Shown here one piece after another: positions 35,108 through 44,114 of a stretch of 64,000 nt of DNA (the first letter of the stretch is position 1; every line of letters starts with the position of its first letter). The translations under genes and the position numbers were made by a program. The notes beneath the pieces were generated by a model that was not told the DNA's origin, did no database searches, and saw only the letters and a program-made list of their open reading frames with translations. Origin of the DNA: Verrucomicrobiota bacterium (GTDB taxonomy: Bacteria > Verrucomicrobiota > Verrucomicrobiia > Limisphaerales > JACRJZ01); NCBI GenBank assembly GCA_016219875.1, contig JACRJZ010000117.1, positions 1-64,000 on the forward strand. Direction: 5' to 3'.

Positions 35108-36268
35108 CTTCTTCTCTTCCGGCTTCGCCTCGTCCTTCTTCGGCTCTTCCTTCTTCTCGGCCAGCAGGTCTTTGCGTTCCTTGAGGAGGTTCTCGACGCT
35201 CCACTTAGACACCACGTAGGTCCATTTCTCGAAGGCTTGCTCCGTCTTGAGCTTCTCCTTGAGCTTGTCGGTCTTCTCTTTGAATTCCTTGTCCAAGCGG
35301 TCCTTGTCTTCTTTCTTCTCGTCCTTGCCGGCGATGCGCTCCTTCGGGATGTCCGCGGCGACGGCGAACTGCATGTAGTAATCCTCGCCGCCCGGCTTCT
35401 GGGCGAGTTTGATCTTGTAGGTGAAGCCGTCAAACGTCTCCAGCGTGGCCTGGGTGGTCGCCTTGTTGGTGTCGCTGAAGCTGAAACCCTGAGCCACGTC
35501 GTTGAAAGACGCGGACTGAAGCAGCCAGCTCATGCCACTGCATTTGCTGGAGTCGGCCTTTTCGTCGCCCTTGGCGTCGGCCAGCTTCCACTCGCCGCTC
35601 TCGGTCTCGCGCGTGAGCTTGAAGTTGTTTGTGGCCTGGGCGGCAGCAACGGTGACAGCCTTGAGTTTCTCCACCTTGAAGAAGTCCTTGTTCAGCCAAT
35701 GCTCCGCGCCGGTCTGCACGGAATCCAGCGCGTCGGCCACGAGCGAGACGGTCTTGATGTCACCACCGACCATGACGTAGCGCCCATTGGGCCAGGAGCC
35801 GCCGCCACCGAAGGGACTGGGCTGCCCACCTTCCTTCATGCTCTTCGCGCCCAGCAAGACGGAGCGGATGACCTTGCCGCCGGAGTCCTTCATCTCGACG
35901 AGCGTGGAACCTTTGTCGGCGCCGGCGAGTTCGAGCATCGGGAGGCGCGACGGACCGACCTTGACCTGTCGGGCGACTTTGATCTCCCAGAGCTTCTTCA
36001 CCAGGTCGCTGATGGTGCCGAAGTTCGCGGGATAATCGCCCCGCTGGGCCACGACCCAAAGGTCGTTCTTCTTGGTCAAGGTGACTTCGCTGCCGCCGCT
36101 CTTGAGGGTGAGCGTGGCGACCGCGTTGAGGTCGAAATCGCCCAGCAGCTTTGCGCCTTCTTTGGCGTTTTCCTGATAGGCCGCGCCTTTCTTTTGGGTG
36201 ACGAAGTAGGCGGCCAGGGCGAGAACCACACCCAGTCCGATTACGAGAATCAGTTGTTTCTTGTTCAT
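35105..36268 (-). CDS. DUF4340-domain membrane-anchored protein, 387 aa
   Basis: An N-terminal membrane helix (about 5-23) is followed by a DUF4340-type beta-rich extracytoplasmic region (LTLKSGGSEVTLTKKNDLWVV, LWEIKVARQV) and a Lys/Glu-rich C-terminus. DUF4340 proteins are typically encoded after gliding-type ABC transporter genes, as here. The ATG at 36268 overlaps the stop of the preceding GldG-like gene (ATGA). The function is unknown; it probably works with the transporter at the membrane. Confidence 0.85.
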   Translation of the reverse strand: MNKKQLILVIGLGVVLALAAYFVTQKKGAAYQENAKEGAKLLGDFDLNAVATLTLKSGGSEVTLTKKNDLWVVAQRGDYPANFGTISDLVKKLWEIKVARQVKVGPSRLPMLELAGADKGSTLVEMKDSGGKVIRSVLLGAKSMKEGGQPSPFGGGGSWPNGRYVMVGGDIKTVSLVADALDSVQTGAEHWLNKDFFKVEKLKAVTVAAAQATNNFKLTRETESGEWKLADAKGDEKADSSKCSGMSWLLQSASFNDVAQGFSFSDTNKATTQATLETFDGFTYKIKLAQKPGGEDYYMQFAVAADIPKERIAGKDEKKEDKDRLDKEFKEKTDKLKEKLKTEQAFEKWTYVVSKWSVENLLKERKDLLAEKKEEPKKDEAKPEEKK

Positions 36269-38181
36269 TGGGCTTTGGTGCGTTGACGGTGGAAATAGGC
36301 GATGACCAGTCCGGCGATGCTCACGACGATGGGCATCGCGATGATGTTGGTCCACTTCAGCGAAGTTTGGAGTGAATCGATCTCGCGGTTCAGGTCCTTG
36401 CGGACTTCCTTGAGCTTCTTCTTGGCGTCTGACTCTTTCTTGCGGAACTCGGCGATCTTCTGCTGCTGTTCCTTGCTCAGCAAGAACCGCTGGCCCGGCT
36501 CCTTCTTGCCTTGGAGTTCATTGATCTGCTTCTGCGTGTCCTGCAGTTCTTCCTGAAGCTTCACAATCACGCTCTGGAACCGCTCTTGCGCCTCTGCCTC
36601 CTTTTTCTTCACGACCGTGAACGGCCGGTGCGCGGAAGCGCGGCTGCGGACGCCGATGAGGTTGCTGTCGCCCACCAGTTGTTCCACGAGGTTCTGGAGC
36701 AGGGTCAAGTTGCCGTTGATCGGCTGGGCGATGTTGAAGAGCGGCATGATCTGGACGCAGAAATTGTCAAAGATGAAGTCGCTGTCCCCCATGAGGATGA
36801 CCACGCTGTCCTTCTTCGACTCTTTCAGGGTGTCGTCCTTCTTCTCTTCCTTCTTCGCGTCTTTGTTGTCGTCTTTCTTCTCGTCGTCCTTCTTGTCGGC
36901 CTCGGGCTTGCCGTCGGGGTAGGCGGTCTTGAACTTGCCCTGGAGGCGGACGGCGAGTTGGAGTTCGCTGCCGCCGGGCTTGAATTCATCGGCGATCTTC
37001 TGCCCGCTGAACTGCGCGGTCATGCCATCGACAAGCTGGGACTTCTTGGTCGTCTTGAGCAGCACGGTTTCCTTGAGGCTGGACAGGGGCGTGCCGCTGA
37101 AGCTCCCGGCCGCCGGCAGAAGCAAGTTGTCGATCTGGCTGGTGGCCACGTCGTCGCGGTTGATGCCGTCCGGGTTCACGAAGAGCCAGGTGGGCATGAG
37201 CTGCGGCTTGCCGCCGCGCTGGAAGGACAGCTCGCGCGCGAAGCTCAGGTCGGCCACGACCTTCGTGGTATCGAAGGTGAGGCCCCAGGCCTTGAGGAGC
37301 TTCTCCAGGTTTGATCCGCCGCCCGGCAACATCCCCATCATCGGGTTGTTGCCCTGGGGCTTGTCCACCACGGACATGCCATCAAGCAGCGCCAGGAGCT
37401 TGCCGCCGCGCAGCACGAACTGGTCGATGGCGAACTGTGCCTTGTCCGTGATCTCGCGCGGATGCACGACCATGAGCACCTGGATCTCGTCGTCGATCTT
37501 GTCCGTGTCCATCGGGACTTGTTTCACCTCGAAGTCGCGCTGCAACTCCGTCACGGCGACCCACGGCTGCTGCTGTTGCTGCTGGCCCATGCGCATCATC
37601 ATCGGGTTGGGCGCCTGGCCGAACATCGGCAGCGGCGTCATCACTCCCACGACCGGTTTGTTGGTGCTCATCACGCGGGCGATAGCGCGGGCGATGTCGT
37701 ACTCGAGCAATTTCTCCCGGGCCGCCGTCAGCGGCAGGGACACCCGCTGTGGATCGACGCTGATAGCCAGACCCAGGAAGAAGTCTTCGCCCGTTTCGGT
37801 CATTTGGCGCTCGATGCCGTCGTTCAGGGCGAGGTCTTCGGCGTCGGAGTCCGGCTTGGGATCGAACTTCTTGATCGTGATGTTGCCGCGGCCGTTCTGC
37901 TCAAACTCGGCGAGCAGGTCTTCAACGTTGCGGGCAAAGTTCGGCACCCAGGACGGGAGGTTCTTCTCACTACGCGAAAAATAGAACCGGAGTTCCGCGG
38001 GCGTATCCAGTTTCTTCAAGATCGCCTTCGTGCCAGGCGAGAGCGTGAACTGCTTGTCCGCCGTCATGTCGAGGCGCGTCTTGGCCGCGCCAGCGATGAG
38101 ATTGAGCAGCACGACGATGGCAAACACCACCGCCATACCGGCCGTCGAGTAAAGGATGGCTTCGAGTTTCTTGTTCTTCAT
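36265..38181 (-). CDS. gldG-like: GldG-like ABC transport auxiliary protein, 638 aa
   Basis: An N-terminal membrane span (about 12-33) follows a basic start. Then comes the GldG/IFT52-like extracytoplasmic region (FTLSPGTKAILKKLDTPAEL, VVGVMTPLP, LMVVHPREITDKAQFAIDQF, GGKLLALLDG), a Lys/Asp low-complexity insert near residue 440, a long coiled coil (about 535-610) and a C-terminal span. It is second to last of a four-gene operon and ends over the start of the DUF4340 gene. The system resembles Bacteroidetes gliding GldA-GldF-GldG, but motility genes are absent here, so the substrate is unknown. Confidence 0.85.
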   Translation of the reverse strand: MKNKKLEAILYSTAGMAVVFAIVVLLNLIAGAAKTRLDMTADKQFTLSPGTKAILKKLDTPAELRFYFSRSEKNLPSWVPNFARNVEDLLAEFEQNGRGNITIKKFDPKPDSDAEDLALNDGIERQMTETGEDFFLGLAISVDPQRVSLPLTAAREKLLEYDIARAIARVMSTNKPVVGVMTPLPMFGQAPNPMMMRMGQQQQQQPWVAVTELQRDFEVKQVPMDTDKIDDEIQVLMVVHPREITDKAQFAIDQFVLRGGKLLALLDGMSVVDKPQGNNPMMGMLPGGGSNLEKLLKAWGLTFDTTKVVADLSFARELSFQRGGKPQLMPTWLFVNPDGINRDDVATSQIDNLLLPAAGSFSGTPLSSLKETVLLKTTKKSQLVDGMTAQFSGQKIADEFKPGGSELQLAVRLQGKFKTAYPDGKPEADKKDDEKKDDNKDAKKEEKKDDTLKESKKDSVVILMGDSDFIFDNFCVQIMPLFNIAQPINGNLTLLQNLVEQLVGDSNLIGVRSRASAHRPFTVVKKKEAEAQERFQSVIVKLQEELQDTQKQINELQGKKEPGQRFLLSKEQQQKIAEFRKKESDAKKKLKEVRKDLNREIDSLQTSLKWTNIIAMPIVVSIAGLVIAYFHRQRTKAQ

Positions 38182-38220
38182 GGGAGCAGGAATTTCAGTG
38201 AACCATTGAGATGGCTGAAC

Positions 38221-38973
38221 TCAGGCGCGCAAGCCGCGCAGGATCACGCCGGTGCAGAAGAGCGGGAAACCCATCGCGGACAGGAAGTAGATCAAGTCCC
38301 GCGAATCGATCACACCGCGCTGCAGGGAGAGGTAGTGCGTCATCACGCTGAACGATTCCACCGTGCGGATGACCCAGTTCGGAATCCACTCGATGCTGGC
38401 CAGCGGCCGCGTGACCGGCTCCCAGCCACACAGGATGAGGAAGAAGCAGACCACGACCGAGAGAATGAAGCTGATGACTTGGTTGCGGGTCAGCGCCGAC
38501 GTCATGCTGGTGATGGCGAGATAGGCGCCGGCCACCAGAAAGCTGCCGAGGTAGCCGGTCAAGATTGCGCCCATGTCCGGATCGCCCAGGTAGCTGACCG
38601 TGATGACCACCGGGAAGGTGAGCGCCAGCGCCAGCGCCAGAAAGAGCCAACTCGCCAGGAATTTTCCAACGATGGCCTGCCACGGCGTGATCGGCATGGT
38701 GAGCAGCAACTCGATGGTCCCCAGCCGCCGCTCCTCCGACCACAGCCTCATCCCGACGGCCGGCACTAGAAACAGATACAGCCACGGGTGCCAGAAGAAG
38801 AACGGTGCCGCCAACGAGGCTTCGCCGCGCTCGAAGAAGAACCCCAGCATGAACGTGAAAAAGCCGGTCAGGAGGAGGTAAATCACGATAAACACATACG
38901 CCACCGGCGAAGCGAAGAAGCCCACCAGTTCGCGCTTGGCAATCGTCCAGATATGTCGTGTCGAGGTGCTCAT
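38221..38973 (-). CDS. gldF-like: GldF-like ABC transporter permease, 250 aa
   Basis: Six hydrophobic spans and the ABC-2-type layout are visible: IAKRELVGFFASPVAYV at the N-terminus and EERRLGTIELLLTMPITPWQ before the third span. Its start overlaps the ATPase gene stop by four bases and it is followed by the GldG-like gene. It should form the membrane channel of the exporter. Confidence 0.9.
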   Translation of the reverse strand: MSTSTRHIWTIAKRELVGFFASPVAYVFIVIYLLLTGFFTFMLGFFFERGEASLAAPFFFWHPWLYLFLVPAVGMRLWSEERRLGTIELLLTMPITPWQAIVGKFLASWLFLALALALTFPVVITVSYLGDPDMGAILTGYLGSFLVAGAYLAITSMTSALTRNQVISFILSVVVCFFLILCGWEPVTRPLASIEWIPNWVIRTVESFSVMTHYLSLQRGVIDSRDLIYFLSAMGFPLFCTGVILRGLRA

Positions 38974-39941
38974 GCTTGTTGTCCTCCTTTCGCGGTGTCG
39001 GGCAGCGTGATGCTGCGGAACACTTCATCCAACCGTCCTTCCTCCGTGTGCAGTTCTTCAATCTTCCACCCGTCCTGGCGGGCCACATCGGCCACCGCAC
39101 GGGCCAACTCGCCGTTTCTGAGGCCGCCGGCCTGCGGATAAACGCGCGCCCAAACGAAGGCCGGATCGTCTTTCACGATGGCGGCTTTCTTGGCGCCAGT
39201 GATCCCGTTCAGGCGGGCCTTGACCGTTTCCGCCGGCACGCCCAGCACGCGCAACGAAATCGCGCCCGCCGTTTCCGACCGGGCCTTGAGTTCGGCCGGC
39301 GTGCCGTTGGCTACGATCTGCCCGCGGTCGATGATGATCGCGCGGGTGCAGGCCGCCTCGACTTCTTCGAGGATGTGCGTGGAGAAAATGATCGCCTTCT
39401 TCTCGCCCATCCGCTTGATGAGCTGCCGGACCTCGTGCTTCTGGTTCGGATCCAAGCCGTCGGTCGGCTCGTCCAGCACCAGCACGTCGGGGTCGTGGAT
39501 GACGGACTGCGCGAAGCAGGTGCGGTGGCGATAGCCTTTGGAGAGCGTATCGACGCTCTGGTGCAGGACGGTATCGAGGAAACACATTTCCACCGCGCGG
39601 GAGAGGGCGCGCTTCTTGGCCTCGCCGCTCAGGCCGCGCAACTCCGCGGCGAAACCGAGGAACTGGAGCACCGTCATGTCCGTGTAGGCCGGCGCGTTCT
39701 CCGGCAGGTAGCCGATGAGCCGCTTGGCAGGAATGGGATCCTCTACCATGTCATGGCCGCCCACCGAGATGGTGCCGGCCGTGGGCGGGATGAAGCCCGT
39801 GATCATGCGCATGGTGGTGGACTTGCCCGCGCCGTTTGGCCCGAGGAAGCCCAGCACCTCGCCGCGTTCCACCGCGAAGGACACGTTGTTCACGGCCTTC
39901 TTGGTGCCGAAGTGTTTTGACAGATTGCTGACTTTTATCAT
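38970..39941 (-). CDS. gldA-like: ABC transporter ATP-binding protein (GldA-like), 323 aa
   Basis: Walker A GPNGAGKS, an unusual signature region DTLSKGYRHR in place of LSGGQ, Walker B VLVLDEPTDGLD and the switch-His segment IIFSTHILEEVE are present. C-terminal residues 220-310 form an accessory domain. First gene of the operon. It powers the GldF-like permease. The altered signature occurs in other Gld/Nod-type exporters. Confidence 0.9.
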   Translation of the reverse strand: MIKVSNLSKHFGTKKAVNNVSFAVERGEVLGFLGPNGAGKSTTMRMITGFIPPTAGTISVGGHDMVEDPIPAKRLIGYLPENAPAYTDMTVLQFLGFAAELRGLSGEAKKRALSRAVEMCFLDTVLHQSVDTLSKGYRHRTCFAQSVIHDPDVLVLDEPTDGLDPNQKHEVRQLIKRMGEKKAIIFSTHILEEVEAACTRAIIIDRGQIVANGTPAELKARSETAGAISLRVLGVPAETVKARLNGITGAKKAAIVKDDPAFVWARVYPQAGGLRNGELARAVADVARQDGWKIEELHTEEGRLDEVFRSITLPDTAKGGQQA

Positions 39942-40211
39942 GGCAACAATTCATTCCAGTCACCTGGAAAATGGCGGTCGAAATAGCACTTTCGCCCGCT
40001 GCTTGTAAAGGGCTTTGTCGGCCCCACCAAGCCGGTCGTTGGGCGAAACCGCGCTTTTTCCGCACAGTGTCCGTTAGACAGCCAGGTGCCAAAATGTTCA
40101 AAAAAAGTTCCAGGCCGCTTCCGGCAAACGCCCAACGCCCGAGCGGGACAGAAATCCAGAGGGAGGCTCAACCGTTCCGCGAAGCGTCCCCCAGCCAGAC
40201 CGCCTCGCCGC

Positions 40212-41660
40212 TTAAGCCAGCCGCAACGACTTCACTGCCTCGGCCGCCAGTTCCACCAACCGGTTGGGCAGGATGCCGAGATAAAGCATCCCCGCCATGC
40301 AGACGAGGAGCGCGCAGCGGTTCGTCCAGGCGATGGGCAAAGGCGCAAGAACGCCGGCGTCCTTGGACCAGTAGATCGCCCGGATGACGCCGAAGTAATA
40401 ATAGAGCGAGATCACCACGCCGACGATGGCGATGCCCGCCAGCCAGTAGAAGGCGTGGTTCGCCGCGCCTTGCTCCAGCACCGCTTTGAGGAGGAGGAAT
40501 TTTCCGAAGAAACCCGCCAGTGGCGGCACGCCCGCCAGCGACACCATGGCCAACGTCATCGCAGCGGCGAGGAACGGCGAACGCTGGTTTAGCCCGGCCA
40601 ACGCCGTGATGTCTTCCACCTCGGTTTGCTGAAGGATGATCGCGATCACGGTGAACGCGGCCAGCAGCGTGAAGAGGTATCCGCTCAGGTAGTAGAGAAT
40701 CGCCGCCGAGCCGGCCTGCGTCATCGCGGCCACGCCCATCAGGAGGTAGCCGGCGTTGGCGATGCTGGAGTAGCCGAGGAGGCGTTTGAGATTGCGCTGC
40801 GGAATGGCGCAGAGGTTGCCGTAAAGAATCGTCAAGCCGGCCAGCACCATCAGGAGTTTCTGCCAGTGGGCAGCCACCTCCGGCACGACAAACTGGAGCA
40901 ACCGCAGCAGCAGCACAAACCCGGCGGCCTTCGAACCCACGGCGAGAAACGCCGTCGTGGGCGTGGGCGAACCCTGATAAACGTCCGGCACCCAAATCTG
41001 GAACGGCACCATCGCAATCTTGAAACCCAGGCCGACGAAGATCAGGAGCAGCCCCAGCAGGAACAGTGGCTTGTCCGCGAGGCTGGCTGACTTTTGGGCA
41101 ATCACTTCGAACGACAGCGAGCCGCTCGCGCCGTACACCAGCGCGATGCCGTAAATCAGAAACCCCGACGACAGCGCGCCGATGATGAGATACTTCACGC
41201 CTGCCTCCAGCGATTGAACGCACCGCCGCTGGAAACTGACGAGCACGTAGAACGTGACGGTGATGAGTTCAAGCGCGACGAACAGCACCGCGAAGTGGTT
41301 CGCCGACGCCGCCAGCATCATTCCCGCCAGCGCGAAGAGCGTCAGCGCACAGTACTCCGCCAGGCCGGTTCCCAGTTTCTCTGCGAAGCCGACCGTCATG
41401 ACCAGCACCAGGATGGCGGCGACGAAGAAGAACCGTTTGAAGAACAGCGCCAGGCCGTCGATCACGTAGCTCTGGCTAAACGTGAGGATGGAGACATTCG
41501 TGGAAGCGCGCCACGTGACCAGCAGCATGATGAACAACAGCCACGCCGAGGCGAGGCCCAGCCGCCATTTGTGAGCGGGCGGCGTCCAGAAGTCCGCCAG
41601 CAGCACCAGCAACCCCAGCGCCACGACCCAGATTTCAAAAGTCAGCCCGAATATGTTCAT
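40212..41660 (-). CDS. nuoN: NADH-quinone oxidoreductase subunit N, 482 aa
   Basis: A Mrp-antiporter-like membrane subunit of complex I with about 14 hydrophobic spans. MVPFQIWVPDVYQG carries the family motif, and Lys/Glu residues lie in spans as expected. It pumps protons in the membrane arm. The last gene of the nuo operon, starting 3 bp after the nuoM stop. Length is normal for the family. Confidence 0.95.
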   Translation of the reverse strand: MNIFGLTFEIWVVALGLLVLLADFWTPPAHKWRLGLASAWLLFIMLLVTWRASTNVSILTFSQSYVIDGLALFFKRFFFVAAILVLVMTVGFAEKLGTGLAEYCALTLFALAGMMLAASANHFAVLFVALELITVTFYVLVSFQRRCVQSLEAGVKYLIIGALSSGFLIYGIALVYGASGSLSFEVIAQKSASLADKPLFLLGLLLIFVGLGFKIAMVPFQIWVPDVYQGSPTPTTAFLAVGSKAAGFVLLLRLLQFVVPEVAAHWQKLLMVLAGLTILYGNLCAIPQRNLKRLLGYSSIANAGYLLMGVAAMTQAGSAAILYYLSGYLFTLLAAFTVIAIILQQTEVEDITALAGLNQRSPFLAAAMTLAMVSLAGVPPLAGFFGKFLLLKAVLEQGAANHAFYWLAGIAIVGVVISLYYYFGVIRAIYWSKDAGVLAPLPIAWTNRCALLVCMAGMLYLGILPNRLVELAAEAVKSLRLA

Positions 41661-41663
41661 CGC

Positions 41664-43466
41664 CTAGTTCTTCTTCATCGGCACCGGCAGCCACGGAAGT
41701 CTCTTTCCGGTTGGCAGAGGTTTGATTTCCTCGCCTTTCAACACCTTCGCCACGCCCGGTTCGACTTTCGTCACGAGCATCTGCGGATACACGCCGAAAC
41801 CCAGCAGACAGACGAGCAGCAGGGCAAAGGGCAGCTTGCGCCACCAGCCTGCAGCGTCCGCCACGCCCGCCCACCGCTCCGGGAGCGGGCCGTGAAGAAT
41901 GTTCCGCACCGCGCGCAGGGCGTAGATCGCGCCCACGATGAGCGCGCCCCAGGCCAGCACCATCACGAAGTTCGACAAGCCCTTCCACGCGCCGAACATC
42001 ACGAGCAGTTCGCCCGGGAAGTTCGCGAAACCCGGCAGGCCACAGCCCGCGAACATCGCCATCACCAACAGCGTGCCAATGAATGGAAGCTTCTTCAGCA
42101 GCCCACCCATCTCGCCGATCTCCAGCGTGCCGAGTTGCTGCCGCAGGTAGCCGCTCAGGCCGAACGTGAGCGCCGCGAGGAAACCATGCGCAATCATCAC
42201 CAGCACCGTGCCGGTGATGCCAATCAGGCTTAGGCTCGCGATGCCGAGGAAGGCGAAGCCCATGTGCGCTACGCTGGAGTTGCCGATGAGCAGGTTGAGG
42301 TCGCGCTGGCGCATCGCCACCCAGCCGCAGTACAGGATGTTGCCCAGGCACAGCCATGCCAGCACATGCAGCCACGGCTTCGCCCCTTCCGGCAGGAGCG
42401 GGATCGCAATGCGGATGAGGCCGTAGAGGCCGAACTTCTTCAGCACGCCGGCGTGGAGCATCGCTGTCGCCGTGGGCGCGGAGCCGTAGCCCAGCGGCGC
42501 CCAAGTGTGGAACGGCCAGAGCGAAACCAAAATGCCGAAGCCAAAAAGCAGCAGCGGGAAAATGAACTTTTGAGAGGCTAGCGGCAGCGGCGTCTTGCGC
42601 ACCGCCGCCGTGATCGTGGGAATGTCGAATGTTCGTGGCGGCTGCACTAGCGCGGTGACGGGGGCGTTCGTCTTGCCGAGGATCAGGACGAAATTCGTCG
42701 CGGCCACGAATGGGCGGGAATCCAACAGCGCCAGGCTGCCGTTAGCCAGTGCGTGGTCGTTCGTGCCTTTCGTCCAAATGTAAGTCTGGCCTTGCGTGAC
42801 GGACAGGCTGTAGATGCCGCCGATGATCGGAGGAGCATTGGTGATCGGGACCGCGCCGGGAGGCGGGCCGGCAAACGTCGCGCCAGCCGGGACTTGGTTC
42901 GGCCTTGGCACGGCAAGATAAAGCGCGATCAAGCCCACCAGCGCAATGAGCGCGCCGAGGCTCAGGTAGAGCGTGATCTGGAACGTCGCGAAATTCTTCC
43001 GCTCTCCGTAGCCCCAAACACCGATCATGATGAACGTCGGCACCAGCGCAAGTTCGTGGAGGAAATAGAAGAAGAACAAGTCGAGCGACGCAAACGCGCC
43101 GAGGATGCCGCCCGCCATGACCAGCAGGAGGAAATAAAACTCTTTCTCTCGCGACTGGATTTCCTTGCTCAAGCACGTCGCCGCAAACGCCACGATCGCG
43201 CCCATGAGGATGAGGCCCACGTTCACGCCATCCACGCCGACGTGCCAGTTGATGCCAAGTGACTGCACCCACGGTACGATCTGCTCGAACTGGTAGCCCG
43301 GTTGGCCTGCCTGGAAGTTGAAAAACATCTTCACCGCCAGCGCCGCCGCCACCAGCGTGGCCAGCAACGCCACGCATCGAATGACGAAGCGGTAGTTGCG
43401 CGGGATGAGCGCAATCAGCAGCGCGGCGAAGAGCGGAATGAGGAAGATGGTGGTGAGGATGGACAT
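41664..43466 (-). CDS. nuoM: NADH-quinone oxidoreductase subunit M with insertion, 600 aa
   Basis: A proton-pumping antiporter-like subunit of complex I. It is about 90 residues longer than usual because of a Pro/Gly/Thr-rich stretch at residues 187-277, between two spans, just before RTFDIPTI. The usual WLPDAH segment reads TWAPLGYGSAPT (321-332), followed by MLHAGVLKKFGLYG with conserved Lys. Such a variant may mark a lineage-specific NuoM. The upstream neighbour is a toxin gene ending 8 bp before its start. Confidence 0.95.
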   Translation of the reverse strand: MSILTTIFLIPLFAALLIALIPRNYRFVIRCVALLATLVAAALAVKMFFNFQAGQPGYQFEQIVPWVQSLGINWHVGVDGVNVGLILMGAIVAFAATCLSKEIQSREKEFYFLLLVMAGGILGAFASLDLFFFYFLHELALVPTFIMIGVWGYGERKNFATFQITLYLSLGALIALVGLIALYLAVPRPNQVPAGATFAGPPPGAVPITNAPPIIGGIYSLSVTQGQTYIWTKGTNDHALANGSLALLDSRPFVAATNFVLILGKTNAPVTALVQPPRTFDIPTITAAVRKTPLPLASQKFIFPLLLFGFGILVSLWPFHTWAPLGYGSAPTATAMLHAGVLKKFGLYGLIRIAIPLLPEGAKPWLHVLAWLCLGNILYCGWVAMRQRDLNLLIGNSSVAHMGFAFLGIASLSLIGITGTVLVMIAHGFLAALTFGLSGYLRQQLGTLEIGEMGGLLKKLPFIGTLLVMAMFAGCGLPGFANFPGELLVMFGAWKGLSNFVMVLAWGALIVGAIYALRAVRNILHGPLPERWAGVADAAGWWRKLPFALLLVCLLGFGVYPQMLVTKVEPGVAKVLKGEEIKPLPTGKRLPWLPVPMKKN

Positions 43467-43473
43467 TCTGGTT

Positions 43474-43752
43474 TCAGCGCGATTTCAGGAAGCGTTTCAC
43501 ATCGTCGTGATCACCGATCATTTCGCAGACAAGCCCTTGGGGAATGTTTCTGAAGACCAGCCGAAGCTTCAAGCCGATGCGGATTTCGAAGTAATCGTCA
43601 CGCAACGCTCGGATACCCAGTCCGCGGTGCCGGTGTGGCTCGCCGAAGCCCCCTTCCAGGTCCGTGATGGCCACGCCGATCTCGCGCCGCAGTTCCTTGG
43701 GCAGCGAGCGAAGCTTTTCGCGAAAGTCGGGTGGAAGGATCGCTCGTTTCAA
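43474..43752 (-). CDS. RelE/ParE-type toxin, 92 aa, TTG start
   Basis: A small basic protein with RelE-like pattern: FREKLRSLPKELRREI, YFEIRIGLKLRLVFRN and a C-terminal DHDDVKRFLK. It should be an mRNA interferase or gyrase-type toxin. The likely start is a TTG overlapping the antitoxin stop (TTGA at 43749-43752), giving translational coupling; a longer frame to 43902 would run inside the antitoxin gene. It lies between nuoM and nuoL. Confidence 0.75.
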   Translation of the reverse strand: MKRAILPPDFREKLRSLPKELRREIGVAITDLEGGFGEPHRHRGLGIRALRDDYFEIRIGLKLRLVFRNIPQGLVCEMIGDHDDVKRFLKSR

Positions 43753-44033
43753 TCGACAATGTCCTTCTCCAAGTCGCCCGAGAAAAACTTCAGGGCGCCT
43801 GCTCGCTGCGCGCTCTGGAGCTTGCGCGCCTGGCGCTTCCTGAATCGCTCCCATTCCTCCGGAGTCACGTTGTACTCCTGATAAAGGTAGCTGTCTTCCC
43901 ACGCCACCACTTCGACCGGCTTGAGTTGGATGACCTGGTTGCCGGCAATGATGCCGATATCCTCGCCCTTCTTGGCGCGTTCCAAGACGGCGGAGAGATG
44001 GGCGCGGGCTTCAGTGATGCTGAGCGTCTTCAT
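43749..44033 (-). CDS. Phd/YefM-family antitoxin, 94 aa
   Basis: The N-terminus MKTLSITEARAHLSAVLERA and a following IIAGNQVIQLKPV match the Phd/YefM DNA-binding antitoxin fold. The C-terminus, which should wrap the toxin, is Arg/Glu-rich. It precedes its toxin with a four-base overlap and would autoregulate the pair. The gap to the nuoL stop is 81 bp, the widest around this pair, so a local promoter is possible. Confidence 0.82.
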   Translation of the reverse strand: MKTLSITEARAHLSAVLERAKKGEDIGIIAGNQVIQLKPVEVVAWEDSYLYQEYNVTPEEWERFRKRQARKLQSAQRAGALKFFSGDLEKDIVD

Positions 44034-44114
44034 AGCGGATTGGTTATCTCATTTTCAAGAGCGCCCGGCAAGTGAGGTCAGGTGTCTCTCTGCCTCTGGT
44101 TGTGTGATGCAAGT

